DNA of 64,000 nucleotides from Diadema setosum (Eukaryota; Echinodermata; Echinoidea; Diadematoida; Diadematidae). The stretch is taken from positions 11,217,453-11,281,452 of the forward strand of contig NC_092701.1 in the NCBI RefSeq assembly GCF_964275005.1, in the 5' to 3' direction. Of this stretch, positions 1 through 12,795 are shown in pieces (the first letter of the stretch is position 1; every line of letters begins with the position of its first letter). A program made the translations under genes and the position numbers. The notes under the pieces were generated by a model, which worked only from the letters and a program-made list of their open reading frames with translations, made no database searches and was not told where the DNA came from.

Positions 1-505
1 GTGATTGATAACTTGGTTGATTGCTGAAGTCAGACGTTTGTATTGAGTATAAAATTTAATAAGAATTATCTGCTGGGTGTCGAAATCTGGGTCCTGTTGA
101 AAACTGGTGCACTAACGGTACGTTTATTGTAATTTGTAGCTAAATTTATCAGTCATATTTCATCATGATCATTGATGATCATTGTACTTCTAAATTAAAA
201 TGTTTGGATGTACTCTTTTCGACAAGAAATACGAGTAAGTTATTTCTGTCTATCAAACAGGGTGTCTATTAGTAAACTATTGTCACCTAAACCACGCAGA
301 ACTGAAGCTAAATTTGAGACATGGCCTAGCCAGTGCAAAGTACAATAGTTTTGCACGAGTGGGACTAGGCAGAGTTCTATACAACTACAACATGCGACCT
401 GGGCAATGCAAACCTCTTCTCTTGTGCGGTGGATGCGTGCTTCATTAGTCGCGAATTCGAATGTTAACACCATATTTGACTTTAAAAACGCTTTCAAAAT
501 CTTAC
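1..505 (-). other. 5' part of intron 1 of sialidase copy C
   Basis: Non-coding. The stretches at about 190-280 and 290-450 align with 12370-12475 and 15345-15560 in intron 1 of copy A. Here they are contiguous, so this is the empty site for the LINE that interrupts copy A. No other feature is seen. Confidence 0.75.
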
Positions 506-583
506 CGTTGCCAAACCTCCATCCCATGAAATGGCATAAATCATTGCTAACAGCAGCAGTTTGAATACACAGCCTTGAGACAT
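506..583 (-). CDS. NEU1: NEU1-type sialidase copy C, exon 1 only (gene runs off left edge)
   Basis: This is the first coding exon of a third sialidase gene. The ATG is at 583-581, and 26 codons run to a GTAAG donor at 505. It encodes a signal peptide starting [13 protein letters not shown] and ending GLAT, which differs from copy A at about five residues. The donor is in phase 0, as in copies A and B. The remaining five exons would lie left of position 1. Homology to copy A extends through the promoter and the 5' part of intron 1. Whether the rest of the gene is intact cannot be seen. The longer minus-strand frame through this exon starting at 593 is not the coding frame. Confidence 0.85.
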
Positions 584-640
584 TTTCACCCAAATTTTGT
601 CAACAACGAACAGGTAGGATCTTTGAGTGTTGTCATTTGA

Positions 641-671
641 TCACGTGAGTGGCAGACAGGCGGTCATGTGA
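641..671. promoter_or_regulatory. CLEAR/M-box E-box pair, promoter of copy C
   Basis: TCACGTGA lies at 641-648 and TCATGTGA at 664-671, about 60-90 bp upstream of the copy C start codon. The first is the core of the CLEAR element bound by TFEB/TFE3, and the second is the M-box form bound by MITF-TFE factors. The same pair with similar spacing is found upstream of copies A and B. Conservation is visible; factor binding is inferred. Confidence 0.6.
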
Positions 672-705
672 TGTGTCATTCACTGATGAGAGGTGTGTAG
701 TCTTC

Positions 706-816
706 TTCTTCTTCTTCTTCTGATTAAGTCTGCCTCCTTCAATAGACTGAAGATTCTTGCAGACTGGTGCTATTTACATTATAATACAATTTATTTACAG
801 ATATTTACAAGCACAT
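706..816 (-). mobile_element. Short retroposed fragment with (GAA)n tail
   Basis: A ~110 bp segment reads on the minus strand as a unique body ending in a (GAA)n tail, seen as (TTC)n at its left. It is flanked by AGTCTTC at 699-705 and 817-823. The matching place upstream of copy A (about 15760) is uninterrupted. Target duplication plus empty site support retroposition of a LINE or SINE 3' end. Confidence 0.6.
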
Positions 817-823
817 AGTCTTC

Positions 824-1376
824 AAACTAGATCTAAAATCAGTCTGTCAATCAAGTGGATCATATCCCTTTTGTGAGGATTGATCACTCAAACACAAATG
901 TGATCGTTATTTATCATTCTGGATACACAAGCTACGACAAACTTTTTATCAGCAATAATCGTTTAATAAGGAATTTGATATGAAACAAGCATTGTTGCAT
1001 ATACATCTTTCGGTCTGTCATGGATCATACACATTCTTTAGAAATCCTGTATCAGCACAGGTAGATTCTATGATCAGATAAAAACATCAAATTCATCCAG
1101 ATGCATGAACATGCTCGCTCATACAAGCCCTGATCAGGAGGTAGGCCCTACGGTGGTATCTCTCTTTCCATTTTTTTTTTATAGTCAAAACATGAATCAA
1201 TGTCACATGTCAATAAGAATTGTCGCTGCCACTTTTATGACAATTATCTACAATATCATAATTATGTATGTAAAAAGTGATTATGTTACTTGTGGTAATT
1301 TCCAATACAAACTGTATGATTAATACGAAATTGTTAAAAAAAAAAAATGGCAAATGAATTTCCTCAAAATGTATAC

Positions 1377-1408
<32 letters not shown>

Positions 1409-2230
1409 ATATATATGTGTGTTATTGGAATTGCATAAAAAAGAAACAAAAACATTTTCATAGAATTTGTCAATATGTTTGTTTTCTTTTTGCCACTGAT
1501 CTTTGATAATAAAAGCAAAATTCATTCACTGTCACACATTATGTCTACTGTATGACATAAGCAAACTTTGTCACATATGGTAGACAATATAGTGGACACA
1601 TTTTGGCTCATCTTTCCAGATCTGACAACAGACATTGTTGAACTTAATATTGCAAATATTCATGTGCTCTTTTCTTTTGTTTCTTTGACCTGCATATTAA
1701 AAAGGATGAGAATAAAGACCATTCTGGGTGTCTTGTGTTTGATGATTGGCTATAAACTGTGCCTAACTCTAGATCTTGATCTATGTATTGATTTATTTTG
1801 TTTCTGCATTCATTTATTTTTACATACAAGAATATAAACATAGTAAATTGAAAAAAAAAAAAAAAAGGTTTCCAAGTAAAATTTGAATCTGATAGTGGAA
1901 AAACTGTTTTAACGCCTAAATGTTTTTATTGATAACACAAAATGAAGAAAAGTAGGTGTCATTTCATATCAAAACTTAAAGACTTTACAAACTTGCTGTT
2001 CAAGAGACAAATTTAGCAAATCTAGTTGTAACAGAAATGCAGGAGACCATCATCATGAGCAGAAGCTTGAAGAAGATGATGGTCACAGTGAAAGTGTGGA
2101 GAGTTGGTGTAGCTATGAGTTGTGTGTATGTGATAGCTAATGTACATTGCATGTTTTATGTTCGTGCTTGTTCAGTAATATAAGTTTGGGGCCCTTTCTT
2201 GATTTATATCTGACTATCCAGCCAGCCGGA
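824..2230. other. Upstream region of copy C, homologous to upstream of copy A
   Basis: No gene is seen. 840-1520 aligns with 19990-20740 and contains the GATTGATCACTC block also found upstream of A and B. 2036-2230 aligns with 22900-23100. A TA microsatellite is at 1374-1416. The stretch 1570-2030 has no visible counterpart in the B-A spacer, where a LINE fragment lies instead. Confidence 0.5.
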
Positions 2231-2234
2231 TGCC

Positions 2235-2401
2235 ATCAAGATGAATAGATGGATTTATAGATTTATAGATTTATAGATTTGTAGATTTATAGATTTATAG
2301 ACTTATAGATTTATAGATTTATAGATTTATAGATTTATAGATCTATAGATTTATAGATTTGTAGATTTATAGATTTATAGATTTGTAGATTATATAGATT
2401 T

Positions 2402-2448
<47 letters not shown>

Positions 2449-2530
2449 CAGTGTAGACAAATACACATACACACACACACACACATACATGCAAGTACAC
2501 CTATACATACACACATGCATAGGCCTACAT
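2235..2530. repeat. Simple repeats: 10-bp ATAGATTTAT units, (GATA)n, (CA)n
   Basis: About 170 bp of a short AGATTTATAG-type unit is followed by (GATA)n at 2404-2450 and CA/CATA repeats to about 2530. Frames through it encode only low-complexity peptide. The paralogous place at 23100-23160 and 23560-23760 has related GATA and CA repeats split by another insertion. Confidence 0.8.
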
Positions 2531-3939
2531 ACATGCATACAAATGTACAAACTTTCAAAAAACTCCATTTCCAGCAACTTTATTTCAGTACAGTCATAAC
2601 AGTCACAGCATTGCCACACCTGCAATCATCATTTCACAGGAATTTCCTTCATTAAAAGCTTGTATTGATTTTGTACAACTGTATAAGATGTATGTATACA
2701 ATGTACTGTATTTGTATCTTCATTGGATATGAAATTAATGAACCAAAATTAGATGGAATGAAACACGCATACATACATACATGTTGGTATACATACATAC
2801 ATACCGGTACATACATACATACAATTATTAAACTACCCTTAAATTATTCCCCATGTCAAGTTAGAGTCAGTAGCCACCTGGTTTGCTGATATAAATATAT
2901 TTTCAAATATCTTCTGTGAAGTAATTACATAACAACTTCAAGATTGTTCATGTCAACACTGTCATACATGTACTTCAAAGAAGTCAAACAGTCATCACCA
3001 TGATAAAAACAGAATAATAATTTTAGAGAAAGAGAGAAAGAAAATAACAATGCTTTACTTAACGATCAACATCAATCTCATCTCAATCACAGTTCTACCA
3101 ATCATTGTCGCATGCAAAGTTGCTACAATGCACGGAAATAAACTGTGTATGAATCCTCTTTGCATTAAAATCAGAAACACTGCCTATGAGAGAAATTTGC
3201 CATGCACCTGATTATAGTGTGTTCAAATGAAACATTGCAATGAACACTACATCTTTGTCAAACCTTCCAATATATTTTTGCTGCAACATGTATATATACC
3301 TCACCAGTTTGCTTCTTTAACCATAATTTCACTCAATTATTTAGCCATGAATCATCCAATGCTCGCCTTCCTTCATCACAGGTTTCTTGGTTTTCCTGAG
3401 AAATTACATAGATGATTTCACATACATGTTTCCGACCGCATTTCTACTCAAAAGAAAATAGCATATACACGTACATGAGATATGGCATAATGTTGAATAA
3501 GTACTAAATTTCATTTAAATTACACATTTCCTTAAGAAGTACAGTGTAGTCTTACTTAGAAACAAAAATAGATATGACATTGAAAATGCATACTCTTATA
3601 GCCTTCATGCACCACATAAAACTTGCACAAATGGAAACATTGTTGGCACACACTGACCATTAAAATGTCAGAGCTACTGAAAAGCAGGGAAAATGTGTGG
3701 ACTTCAGAAGATCACTATTACATAATTTTCCCTCTTGCTCATCAAAAACAAGATGCAAAGAAGCTCAAACTCTCAAACTCAGATGCTACCAGCTATACAA
3801 GAAACAGAATCAAGTGACATATATCAAAATGTCTGCTGCACATTGAGGCCAAATTAATCTGAGATTTGATTATACCACATTCATCTTATTCAATATTCAT
3901 CAGTGTACAGTCATTTACTCATGCATTAAAGGTTCATTC

Positions 3940-4072
3940 ATTCACTCAATCATTCACTCATTCATTCATTCATTCATTCATTCATTCATTCATTCATTCA
4001 TTCATTCATTCATTCATTTATTCATTCATTCATTCACTCACTCACTCACTCAATCATTCATACATTCATCCA
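3940..4072. repeat. (TTCA)n microsatellite
   Basis: Tandem TTCA with TCAC variants. It encodes FIHS-type peptide in one frame but is not a gene. The paralogous array at 25208-25580 is about three times longer. Confidence 0.9.
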
Positions 4073-4396
4073 GCATCCATTTGTCTCTTAACTTTATTCA
4101 TACCATCATTTATCTAGTTTGGATTTGTTCATCATTCACTAAGGCATTTAATTCATAATGTTACACTACTTTTTGTCTACGGATCTGGAGTGGGGTGGGA
4201 GGTTGAACATTTCACTGAGTTTTCACACATTGCTACACCATTGCCCATCTATGCCTATGCCACAGAAATTCCACAGAGAAAAATCTCAAACTGGAATTTC
4301 CCTCAAATCACATATACATGTAATTCTATCGAGGAAATGGTGGCATCATAAGAAAAAAAAAGAACTATGTTTTGCCATGCACCAGAGTTTCTGATG

Positions 4397-4399
<3 letters not shown>

Positions 4400-4443
<44 letters not shown>

Positions 4444-4462
4444 ATACACACAAACACACAAA
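4400..4462. repeat. (CA)n microsatellite
   Basis: An ACACAC tract in the A-C spacer. Its paralogue is at 25925-25975. Confidence 0.9.
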
Positions 4463-5466
4463 TTTGAGGATTTGCCTTTCACCTTGCTGGAAAAATAAAA
4501 AATCAGAATACATGATACTGCAGAAAAACACTTCAAGATGCTGCCTCGAAGAGGCACTTTGGTGCTGAGGCATGCGACGACTAGTAGTACTGAAATTAAT
4601 AAGTTCTGTCTGGATTACATAGATATATGCAGCAGATACAGATCTCCAGATTAATAATCTGTCACTGTTCATGCTTTTGTTGTTGTTGCACAGTTTGTTA
4701 CATTATAGGTTTCAGTCATCCTTCGATATGAAGAAAGGTTAAAAGCATGTACATGTATGCTCCATGTGTGTTTGTGCTTGTGTGTAGGTGTGTTTTTCTG
4801 TTTCAACAAACATCAAGACTTACAGCCTGAAAACACGACTAACCAGCAATAGGATATTTGTGGTGTACCCATGGCCACATTTTGTTGCAGTCATATTGCA
4901 TTTTCTTCCCTTGATAAGATGAAATCTATGCAATATACACATGTACCTACTTTGAATTAATATTTGGTGACAAAATTTGTCCTGTCTGATAAATGTCATA
5001 TGCCATTTATGCAAATATAATTGTGCCTCACAAAGGTTGTTGTGATACTTTTCCATTATCAAAAACAGTGGCATTCCTGTTAATCAGAGTTACGATTAAA
5101 CAAATAAATAATGGCAACTTTATTGTGAATTCACAAAATATATGTAGAATATATAATCATTTCCGTCAAGCTATTTCAGTTCAACCATTCATTAATGCAA
5201 GGAAAAGTTCAGGTGACCTATGACACATAATCATGGCAGTTTGGTAAAAAAAAAGAGTTTTTTTTCACAGTTCTCCTTTCATAAAACAAATGTAAAGCCA
5301 ACACGGATTGGCTGGCATTATGCTCCTCACACATTCCTTCATTACTTTTGAAGAGGAGTCCTAAATATAGAAATGACAGGCAAGAATTTCATGTGCAATT
5401 GGATTGTATTCACAATAATGAATCAACTTACATGTAGATTTAATTTCCCACACATTTTGATGGATA

Positions 5467-5694
5467 CTGTATACGTCATATATTTAGCGAGTCTAAATTT
5501 TTGCAAAACGCGACTTCCCAACAACGCGAGTGGTTAAATTCTCGATTGTGGAGTACAGTACTGAACAGAGAAATGTATGCACACACATCGCTTTCATGTC
5601 GGAATCAGAGTTCATATTTTCGTGTGTTTTTAAATACACAAAAAGCAGCCACATCATGAAAATGAAAGCCTTGCAAAATATTTGGCATATACAG
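5467..5694. mobile_element. MITE with TA target duplication
   Basis: A 228 bp element has imperfect terminal inverted repeats (CTGTATACGTCATATATTT against CTGTATATGCCAAATATTT). It is flanked by TA at 5465-5466 and 5695-5696. The paralogous spacer near 26985 has a single TA at the same point in otherwise matching sequence, a clean empty site. TA duplication fits Tc1/mariner-type mobilisation. No coding capacity. Confidence 0.8.
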
Positions 5695-5971
5695 TAATCA
5701 ACATCAAATTGAAAACATATATTCCTGCAAAGATATACTTCTGAGTAGATGATACTTCTCTGAAGATAGCTTAAGTCTTTATCATAATATAAAAGAAGTT
5801 GGTCATCCCTGTCAGTGCTCTACATGATTAATTTGAAGAAATTCAACACAATCGTCACTTAGATTGCACCTCAAGTTGCAACACAACTAATACTGCATAG
5901 AATCAGGTCTCTAAATCAAATCTCTGAGCACAAAAGCCTCTACCCAATGGTCACCTGGAAATGGTCAATCA

Positions 5972-6120
5972 GGGTCCTGTTTCATTAAACTTGCTATCAG
6001 TGACAACTGCCACATTTCTGTGACAAATTTGCTCTTAGCCAATCAGATGCAAGGATTTCAGTAGCTTATAACAACTATGACAACTTGTCACTGATAACAA
6101 GTTTTATGAAACAAGGCCCA
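5972..6120. mobile_element. Short inverted-repeat element (GGGYCYTGTTTCAT family)
   Basis: About 150 bp starts GGGTCCTGTTTCATTAAAC and ends with the inverted copy GTTTTATGAAACAAGGCCC. Internal TATCAGTGACAA and TTGTCACTGATA also pair. It is absent from the paralogous position near 27270. The target duplication is not clear. Non-autonomous and non-coding. Confidence 0.65.
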
Positions 6121-6270
6121 GGATGCCATGTGACCCTCGTCTGATGCCAGAGATGACCAACCTGCTTGGTATGTTTTTAATGGACAGCTGTAAAGCCATA
6201 TAAGACCCATCAAGGCAACAAGAACAACACGTGTGTCATCGCTTGTTCTTCCTGTTCTCCACATTCCAGG

Positions 6271-9200
6271 CTAGAGCTGTCCACTCAGACTGACCTTAGC
6301 CAAGGACAAGTACTGGGTGGATGATTTCTCACCCTTTTCATACAAAATATAGATGAATTTGTACTCATAGATGTCGTTGGGAATGGCGGTCATCGTGCTG
6401 TAACCACTGGCCTGTGGCCAGATGTTGAGCAACCCTGCCCACGTTGTGCCATTGTCATAGCTCCATCGCAGCGTCATGTTTACACCTGGATAAGTTGAGA
6501 TACAAATGAATCACAGAATGGAAGATTAAGACTAAAATGTGACATTCTTGAGCTTGAAGGAGTCACCATCAAATCCAAGGAGACATCATCAAATCGAAAC
6601 ATGACATCACTGAGCCTGAGGCAGACATCATCAATGCCAAGGAGACATCATCAAATCGAAACATGGCATCAATGAGCCTGAAGCAGACATCAAACCCAAG
6701 GAGACATCATCAAATCAAATATGACATCACTGAACCTGAAGCAAACATCATCAAATCCAAGGAGACATCATCAAATCAAAATATGTCATCACTGAGCCTG
6801 AGGCACACATCATCAATTCCAAGGAGACATCATCAAATTGAAATATGACATCACTGAGCCTGAAGCAGACATCATCATATCCAAGCAGACATCATCAAAT
6901 CAAAATATGTCATCACTGAGCCTGAAGCAGACATCATCACTTCCAAGGAGACATCATCAAATTGAAATATGACATCACTGAGCCTGAAGCAGATATCATC
7001 AAATCCAAGGAGACACCATCAAATTGAAATATGACATTACTGAGCCTGAAGCAGACATCATCAAATCAGAACATGACATCACTGAGCTTGAAGGAGACGT
7101 CATCAAACCAAAATGTGACATTATTGAGCTTGAAGGAGTCACCATCAAATCAAAATATGACATCACTGAGCTTGAATGAGACATCATCAAATCCAAGGAG
7201 ACATCATCAAATCAAAATATGACACCACTGAGCTTTAAGGAGAAATCAACAAACCAAAAAGAGAAATCTATGAGTTTGCAGGAGACATTATCACACACAA
7301 ACAATACAATAGTGAGCTTGAGGGAGACATTGAAACGCTTGGTTGAGAGACATAACTATGCCAGAATGAGGCACCACCAGACTTCAGTGAGACATCACAC
7401 AGGTTGAAGCCTGAGTAATCACTTTGAGGCAAGACATTCTGAATATAAAGAAGAAGTCAGTAAATTTGAACAAAGCATTTGTAAGTTTGAGGATGACAGC
7501 ACCAAGCTGGAACTGCATAAAACATTACTGAGTCTGAACAAAATCATCAAGCCTGTGGAAATGCAATCAAGATTAAAAGAGACAAAAGACAATGCAATCA
7601 GAGGTTTAAGTTCAACAAAATCATCAAGCCTGTGGAAACGCAAATCGAGATTAAAAGAGACAATAGACTATGCAACCAGAGGTTTAAAGTTCATGTGTCC
7701 CTTTTGCAACCCTGAAAATTCCATTTTTAAACTGGTATGTTGCAGAGGTAGGTAATTCAGACCTTTTCTCCAAATGATGACTGTAGAAACTTCTTTATGA
7801 TGGAGATCAAAACTAGAGGAAATAAATACTAAAGACTTCCAATGAATTTATTCGGACCCTGAACAAATTCCAACCATTATTCTCGGTACAAAAGGGAGCA
7901 TATTTTCGAGTAACATGGAGTTGGATTTTTATTTCTTTTTTTTTTTTCAAATACTCTGTGGGGTATTACCATAAGATTTCATACACAATGTTGGAAGACA
8001 CTGTTCTTCAATCAAACAAAAGTTTGTGAAGTGTGCAAAAGGGATGTATATATACAAACTGTACAACCTTTAACCTGAAACCAAAACTCGGCCATTCACA
8101 TTGTTATTGCACACATCATAAACCAAGCTGTTAAAGATGTCTGATAAAAGAGGAAACAATCCATGTTTTGCTATACGCTACGTGCTTATCAACACTGTAA
8201 TCTGCTATCACGAGTGATGAGATATTATCAATATCTAAACACAGTGACACCTTCAGTTTGTATCGTTTATCAGATCTACTCCAGTTCTAGAAAAAACTCT
8301 TGCAAATTCTCTTCCATCACAATCTCTTTCATTTGCAAAAAGACAATTTTTATTTGAGCATTGAGTAGAACTACTCATTACTTCTATTCTTAAATAAACA
8401 TCTGTTTCTTCCATTAAACATGAAACTGTTGAAATATATTTATAAATGCTCTTAATGTCAATGAGTTTATAAAATTCTGTTTTTTGTGTATAAGTTTGAA
8501 AATATAGATTCCTTTCTGAATTTAAGCAAAAGATTTGTTTTTTACTCACGACTGCTTTCATTCTCCGGATTGGTGAAGAACAGAACTCCGTTGTGGTAGA
8601 GAATTGAAGCAGCCACTGTAGGGTCAACCAAGGTCGTGTCAAAGCGCAGGTCGTCCACCTTGAAGGTCGATGCCCCATCGTAGCTCATCATGATCATTCG
8701 ACAGTGACAGTGATACTGGTACTGGTTCCTCACATTGACCATGATCGATCCATCGGGCAGTTCTATTGGCTGATTGAAGAGAGATAAGAGCAGAACAGAT
8801 TCCTTTTGAAAACATTCACATGATTGTTCCACTTTAAAGCATCTGTGCTACCGGTTCTCACTTTTTAAAATAACTGAGTCACCAGAACTTATGACATAGT
8901 TATTCTTAAAAATATCAAAAAGATTTGAACAACACACACTGAATATGAATCCTCTGGTTGTATAAAACTTTTCACTCAGTATGCAGTAGATGCGTAAATA
9001 GTATCTTTATTTTATTATATTTATTATTTCATCTCTTTCATCTCTAAATAATTTTTTTTTTCTTCTGCGATTTGCTATGAGTTGCTTGAGCACATTCCAG
9101 TTTGAGTTTAAGTGTTTTTCCAGCTTTTATTCCCGTACCAAGTATAATGCAAACTTGATGGCACTTCTCACACACTGTTCATGAAGTTTGAAGATTCCAC

Positions 9201-12200
9201 ATTCCCCAAAGTCTGAAGTAATGATAAAACCATTTCAAAACAAACATATACATTGTATAACAATACATTGATCACTACATTTGTTATTCAAAAAACAAAA
9301 ACAAAAAAAACTGTGACTAAAAATAACTTGAAATACTCATTGCTGCTCCTAACACCTGCACCCCACCTGCAGATCCATGTTCTTACCTGGCATTCATCTG
9401 GTACAAAGTCACCTTTGACCTTTTTGGTATTGTAAGGGATACCTTTGATCTCCCCTCCATACCGCCAAGTGTCGCCATGGTCATCACTCAGAAGACAGAA
9501 CATCCCGTCGCCTGGCAACGTGGAATGCCCACATACGATCAGTCGACCGATATTAGGAGCATACTTTTTCTATAGTTTGGAATGAAATGGGAATTGTATC
9601 AAACAATAAGAAAGGATAAATTAGTACCTACTGCATACACCATAGGTTGTTTGGGCATTACTTTGACAGAGTTGCAAGTGGTTGAACTCATGATGAGAAA
9701 TCCTATCACTTGATTGAGAAATAAGTCCTTGTAATCATCAGACTGACGTTTCAAGTGACTTATTGAAGTATTTTCTTAATTATTGAGTACAAATATAAAG
9801 TACAGCAGTGAGTCTTCCAAAGTCCCTTATAAAGCAGGAGATATACCTTTCTGTATGTACTTGTCAACTTAATTTACATTTGGATGAAGTCCACTGATCT
9901 TTGACCAAAAGGTTTTGTTTTTCCTAACCCTTTTGCATGACAAAAGTAATAATAAATCTAGTTTTGGCTTCTTACATCAACTAATTTCCACAAGATTTTC
10001 TTCATTGAAGTTAAGTATTTTGAAATTGAACACCACCCTTTGCCTTGACAAATATGCTCCTTTTTCTCTCTCTGGATATTCTTATCCACCAAACTCTGAC
10101 ATGTACCTTTAATAGTTTAAATATATCTTCCAACTAAATAGTTGTCTACCAATCTAGGACATACAAAAAGATGGGCAGCCAAATAGACAGCTGGGAAAAT
10201 AATGCCTCCGGCAGCTTTCAAGGGCAGAAGCATGAATGGAAAGAAAACATTGTGGATAGTTAAATAAGAATGAGACAAGAAGGCAGATAGATGAAAGAAA
10301 AGGCGGTTAACCTGGATCCCATAGCCTGGGCCTGGAGCGAACATCTTGGTGCCGATCTGCTTCGAAAGGTTGAACGGCTTACTCCACGATATACCGTCAT
10401 CCACACTCTTGATGTAGTACTGGACGGCCATGTCGCACTTGTAGTAGTGGCCGCAGATCTGGAAGAAGACAAAGATGGTCTTTGTGACGTCGTCAACTAG
10501 GACGGCACCCAGGCTAAGTCCATCCGGCAACTCTCCATCGTTCAGGACAAACACTTGGGGTTGCCATGAGAGACCTGTTTGATGACAAATAAGGCAATAT
10601 TCAAAAGCTAGTTCAATAGCTCATATGCACATTTGGACAAGGGACAATTTGTTTTTCTCAGTTAGTTACACTTGTAGGCACTTTACTCGTCATCAAAGTG
10701 ATATAATGCAACATTGTCCGATGTAACAATCTATGAAATTCATGTTCGAACAAAGAATGAACTTGTGCAGACTTGGTGACTAGAATGGCCCATCTGGGTA
10801 CCCTTGAAAAACATCCAATTCATTGCTTTGCACTGAAATATCAGGCTTGATGTCTGACAGGATAAATGTGCCGGCAAACACCCTTTACACAGATTCTATG
10901 AATAATCATTCATATCACAGATGCTTATCTCAGTTTGTAATTAAAAAAATAACACGTCTATTACCACAAATGACCTTTTTCTGCTCATGTGCAAAGTGAA
11001 ACTGTGGACTGGCTTACTCCTTTCATAGGGAAGGCCACTTTGAAACAGTTTGTAGATTATTATATTCATAGCTACAAATTCACCATCAGTCTACAAAATC
11101 ACTATTCTTTCTGTCATAACCTGTATTTTTAGCAATTCTCTAAGAGGCCCTTACTTTCTGATTTGTTAAAATGTCTTAAAACCTGAAACAAAACAGAAAT
11201 AGACTAGGTTTCTTTTTCAAAGTTTGGAGATCATGCACTCTTCAAATCAGAATATTAAATAATTTATGTTTTCTTGTTGTTGTTCTTCCTTTTTCTTGGG
11301 GGGGGGGGGTTAAGAATGGCTGGATAAGTGCTTTCAAGAGCTCTTCTATCCTACTTGAAAGTTTATGTATGTTGTAAACACTATCATATCTTGGACAAGA
11401 ATTTGAAGCATTCACTTAAGAGATTCAGTCAGATTGAAATTATTTGAGACAAACTTGGATCAAAATTGAAGATTAACTGCCATCACACCTTTGTCCTCAG
11501 ACCTTCTCATTGCCAGGAATTTTGGGCCAGCGTCTGATCCACCGTTCTTTCTGGCCTCACAGATGGCAAGGAGGTTGCCCTTCGGGGTGTACGAGAGAAG
11601 TGGAATGCGGTAGATTCCTACATTTTCTTGACCACTGATCCAGAGCAGTTGCTGGTCCATCACAATGGGGCTAACCTAAAGGGAAATCAGAAATTAACAT
11701 ACATGTACCTTAAACCATTATGGTCTCGTACATGAGCTTCCATGACCATTTAAACTAGAAAAATATAAATTCTGCCAAAAAAAGAAAGAAAAAAGGACCC
11801 GCCAGGACTCAATCCCAACTTAGTGATCTTCTACCTGTGAAACCCATAATTATGCTATCACATCCCCTTTCAATGTAATGCTTCTATGCACATATGAATA
11901 CATAATTCATTTAAGATCAAAGTCCTCTAGACCTATATTTTCATCATCTAAATGCATGGAAATGCATAATTTGTAAATTTGGCATAGTCAGAAAAGTGGG
12001 ATTCCTTAGCCAATACTGGTAATTATAATCTTTATACTGATCAATATTAAATTCTTACAGTCTTTCACTAGTCGGCAGTAGGTTCTACAGTGACACTGTT
12101 ACAGTCTTATTTGGCGACTTAGCCAGCGGCAAAGGGCAAAAGTAGCATCATAACATCAAACAGTGCATCATGCATCAGTGGTTTTACTTAGGTTTACTGT

Positions 12201-12763
12201 CCACCAGCAATGACAATTTTATGGATAAGGCATATCCGCAAGCTGCCGGCTTATCATAACATTTCATAAACACTAAACAGCACTGCAATAAAATCTAGAT
12301 ATTATTGAAATCTGTAAAGTAGGGTATAGACCCTCACATGATCACTGCACTTCTAAAAAAATAAAGCTTCTAAATTAAAATGTTTGGTACTTGGAAGTAC
12401 TCTTTTCGACAGGAAATACGAGTTTAAAGGTAGGGCCTATTTCTGTCTGTCAAACAGGGTGTCTACTAGTACATAAGTTTCAAGTTCAAGTTTCAAGTTT
12501 ATTTATTCATTTGTCTTTCTTCCAACAATAGGCAATATAACAATAACATAACAATAACATTGACACTTTCTTTCAAGAATATATAGGAACAACAACAACT
12601 AATACTAAAATTTTTGCAAATACATTTAAGTATATGAAGACATACCAGAAATGATAAAGAAAGGGTAACAAATATTTTGAGAAAGGCAAACGAGGAGACC
12701 TTAGTGAAGCATAGCTTGTGAGACAAGGTCCCTCAGGAATAAAAGATGGAAAAAAATACATTG

Positions 12764-12795
<32 letters not shown>

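Larger units (their letters stand above)
2550..6270. other. Spacer between copies A and C, paralogous to 23770-28122
   Basis: No gene is recognisable. The segment aligns nearly throughout with the spacer behind copy B. The two differ by the TTCA array length, a MITE at 5467-5694 and a short inverted-repeat element at 5972-6120 here, and a 690 bp element at 27352 in the other spacer. Frames here are short and not conserved between the two spacers, which argues against coding. Confidence 0.6.

Noticed and set aside
6663-7407. Plus-strand frames repeating SLKQTSSN
   Set aside because: They translate the intron 5 minisatellite. The 62 bp unit shifts frame and the array differs between copies A and B.
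10260-10500. Frames overlapping exon 3 of copy A on both strands
   Set aside because: Shadows of the sialidase exon; only the frame joined by splice sites is coding.
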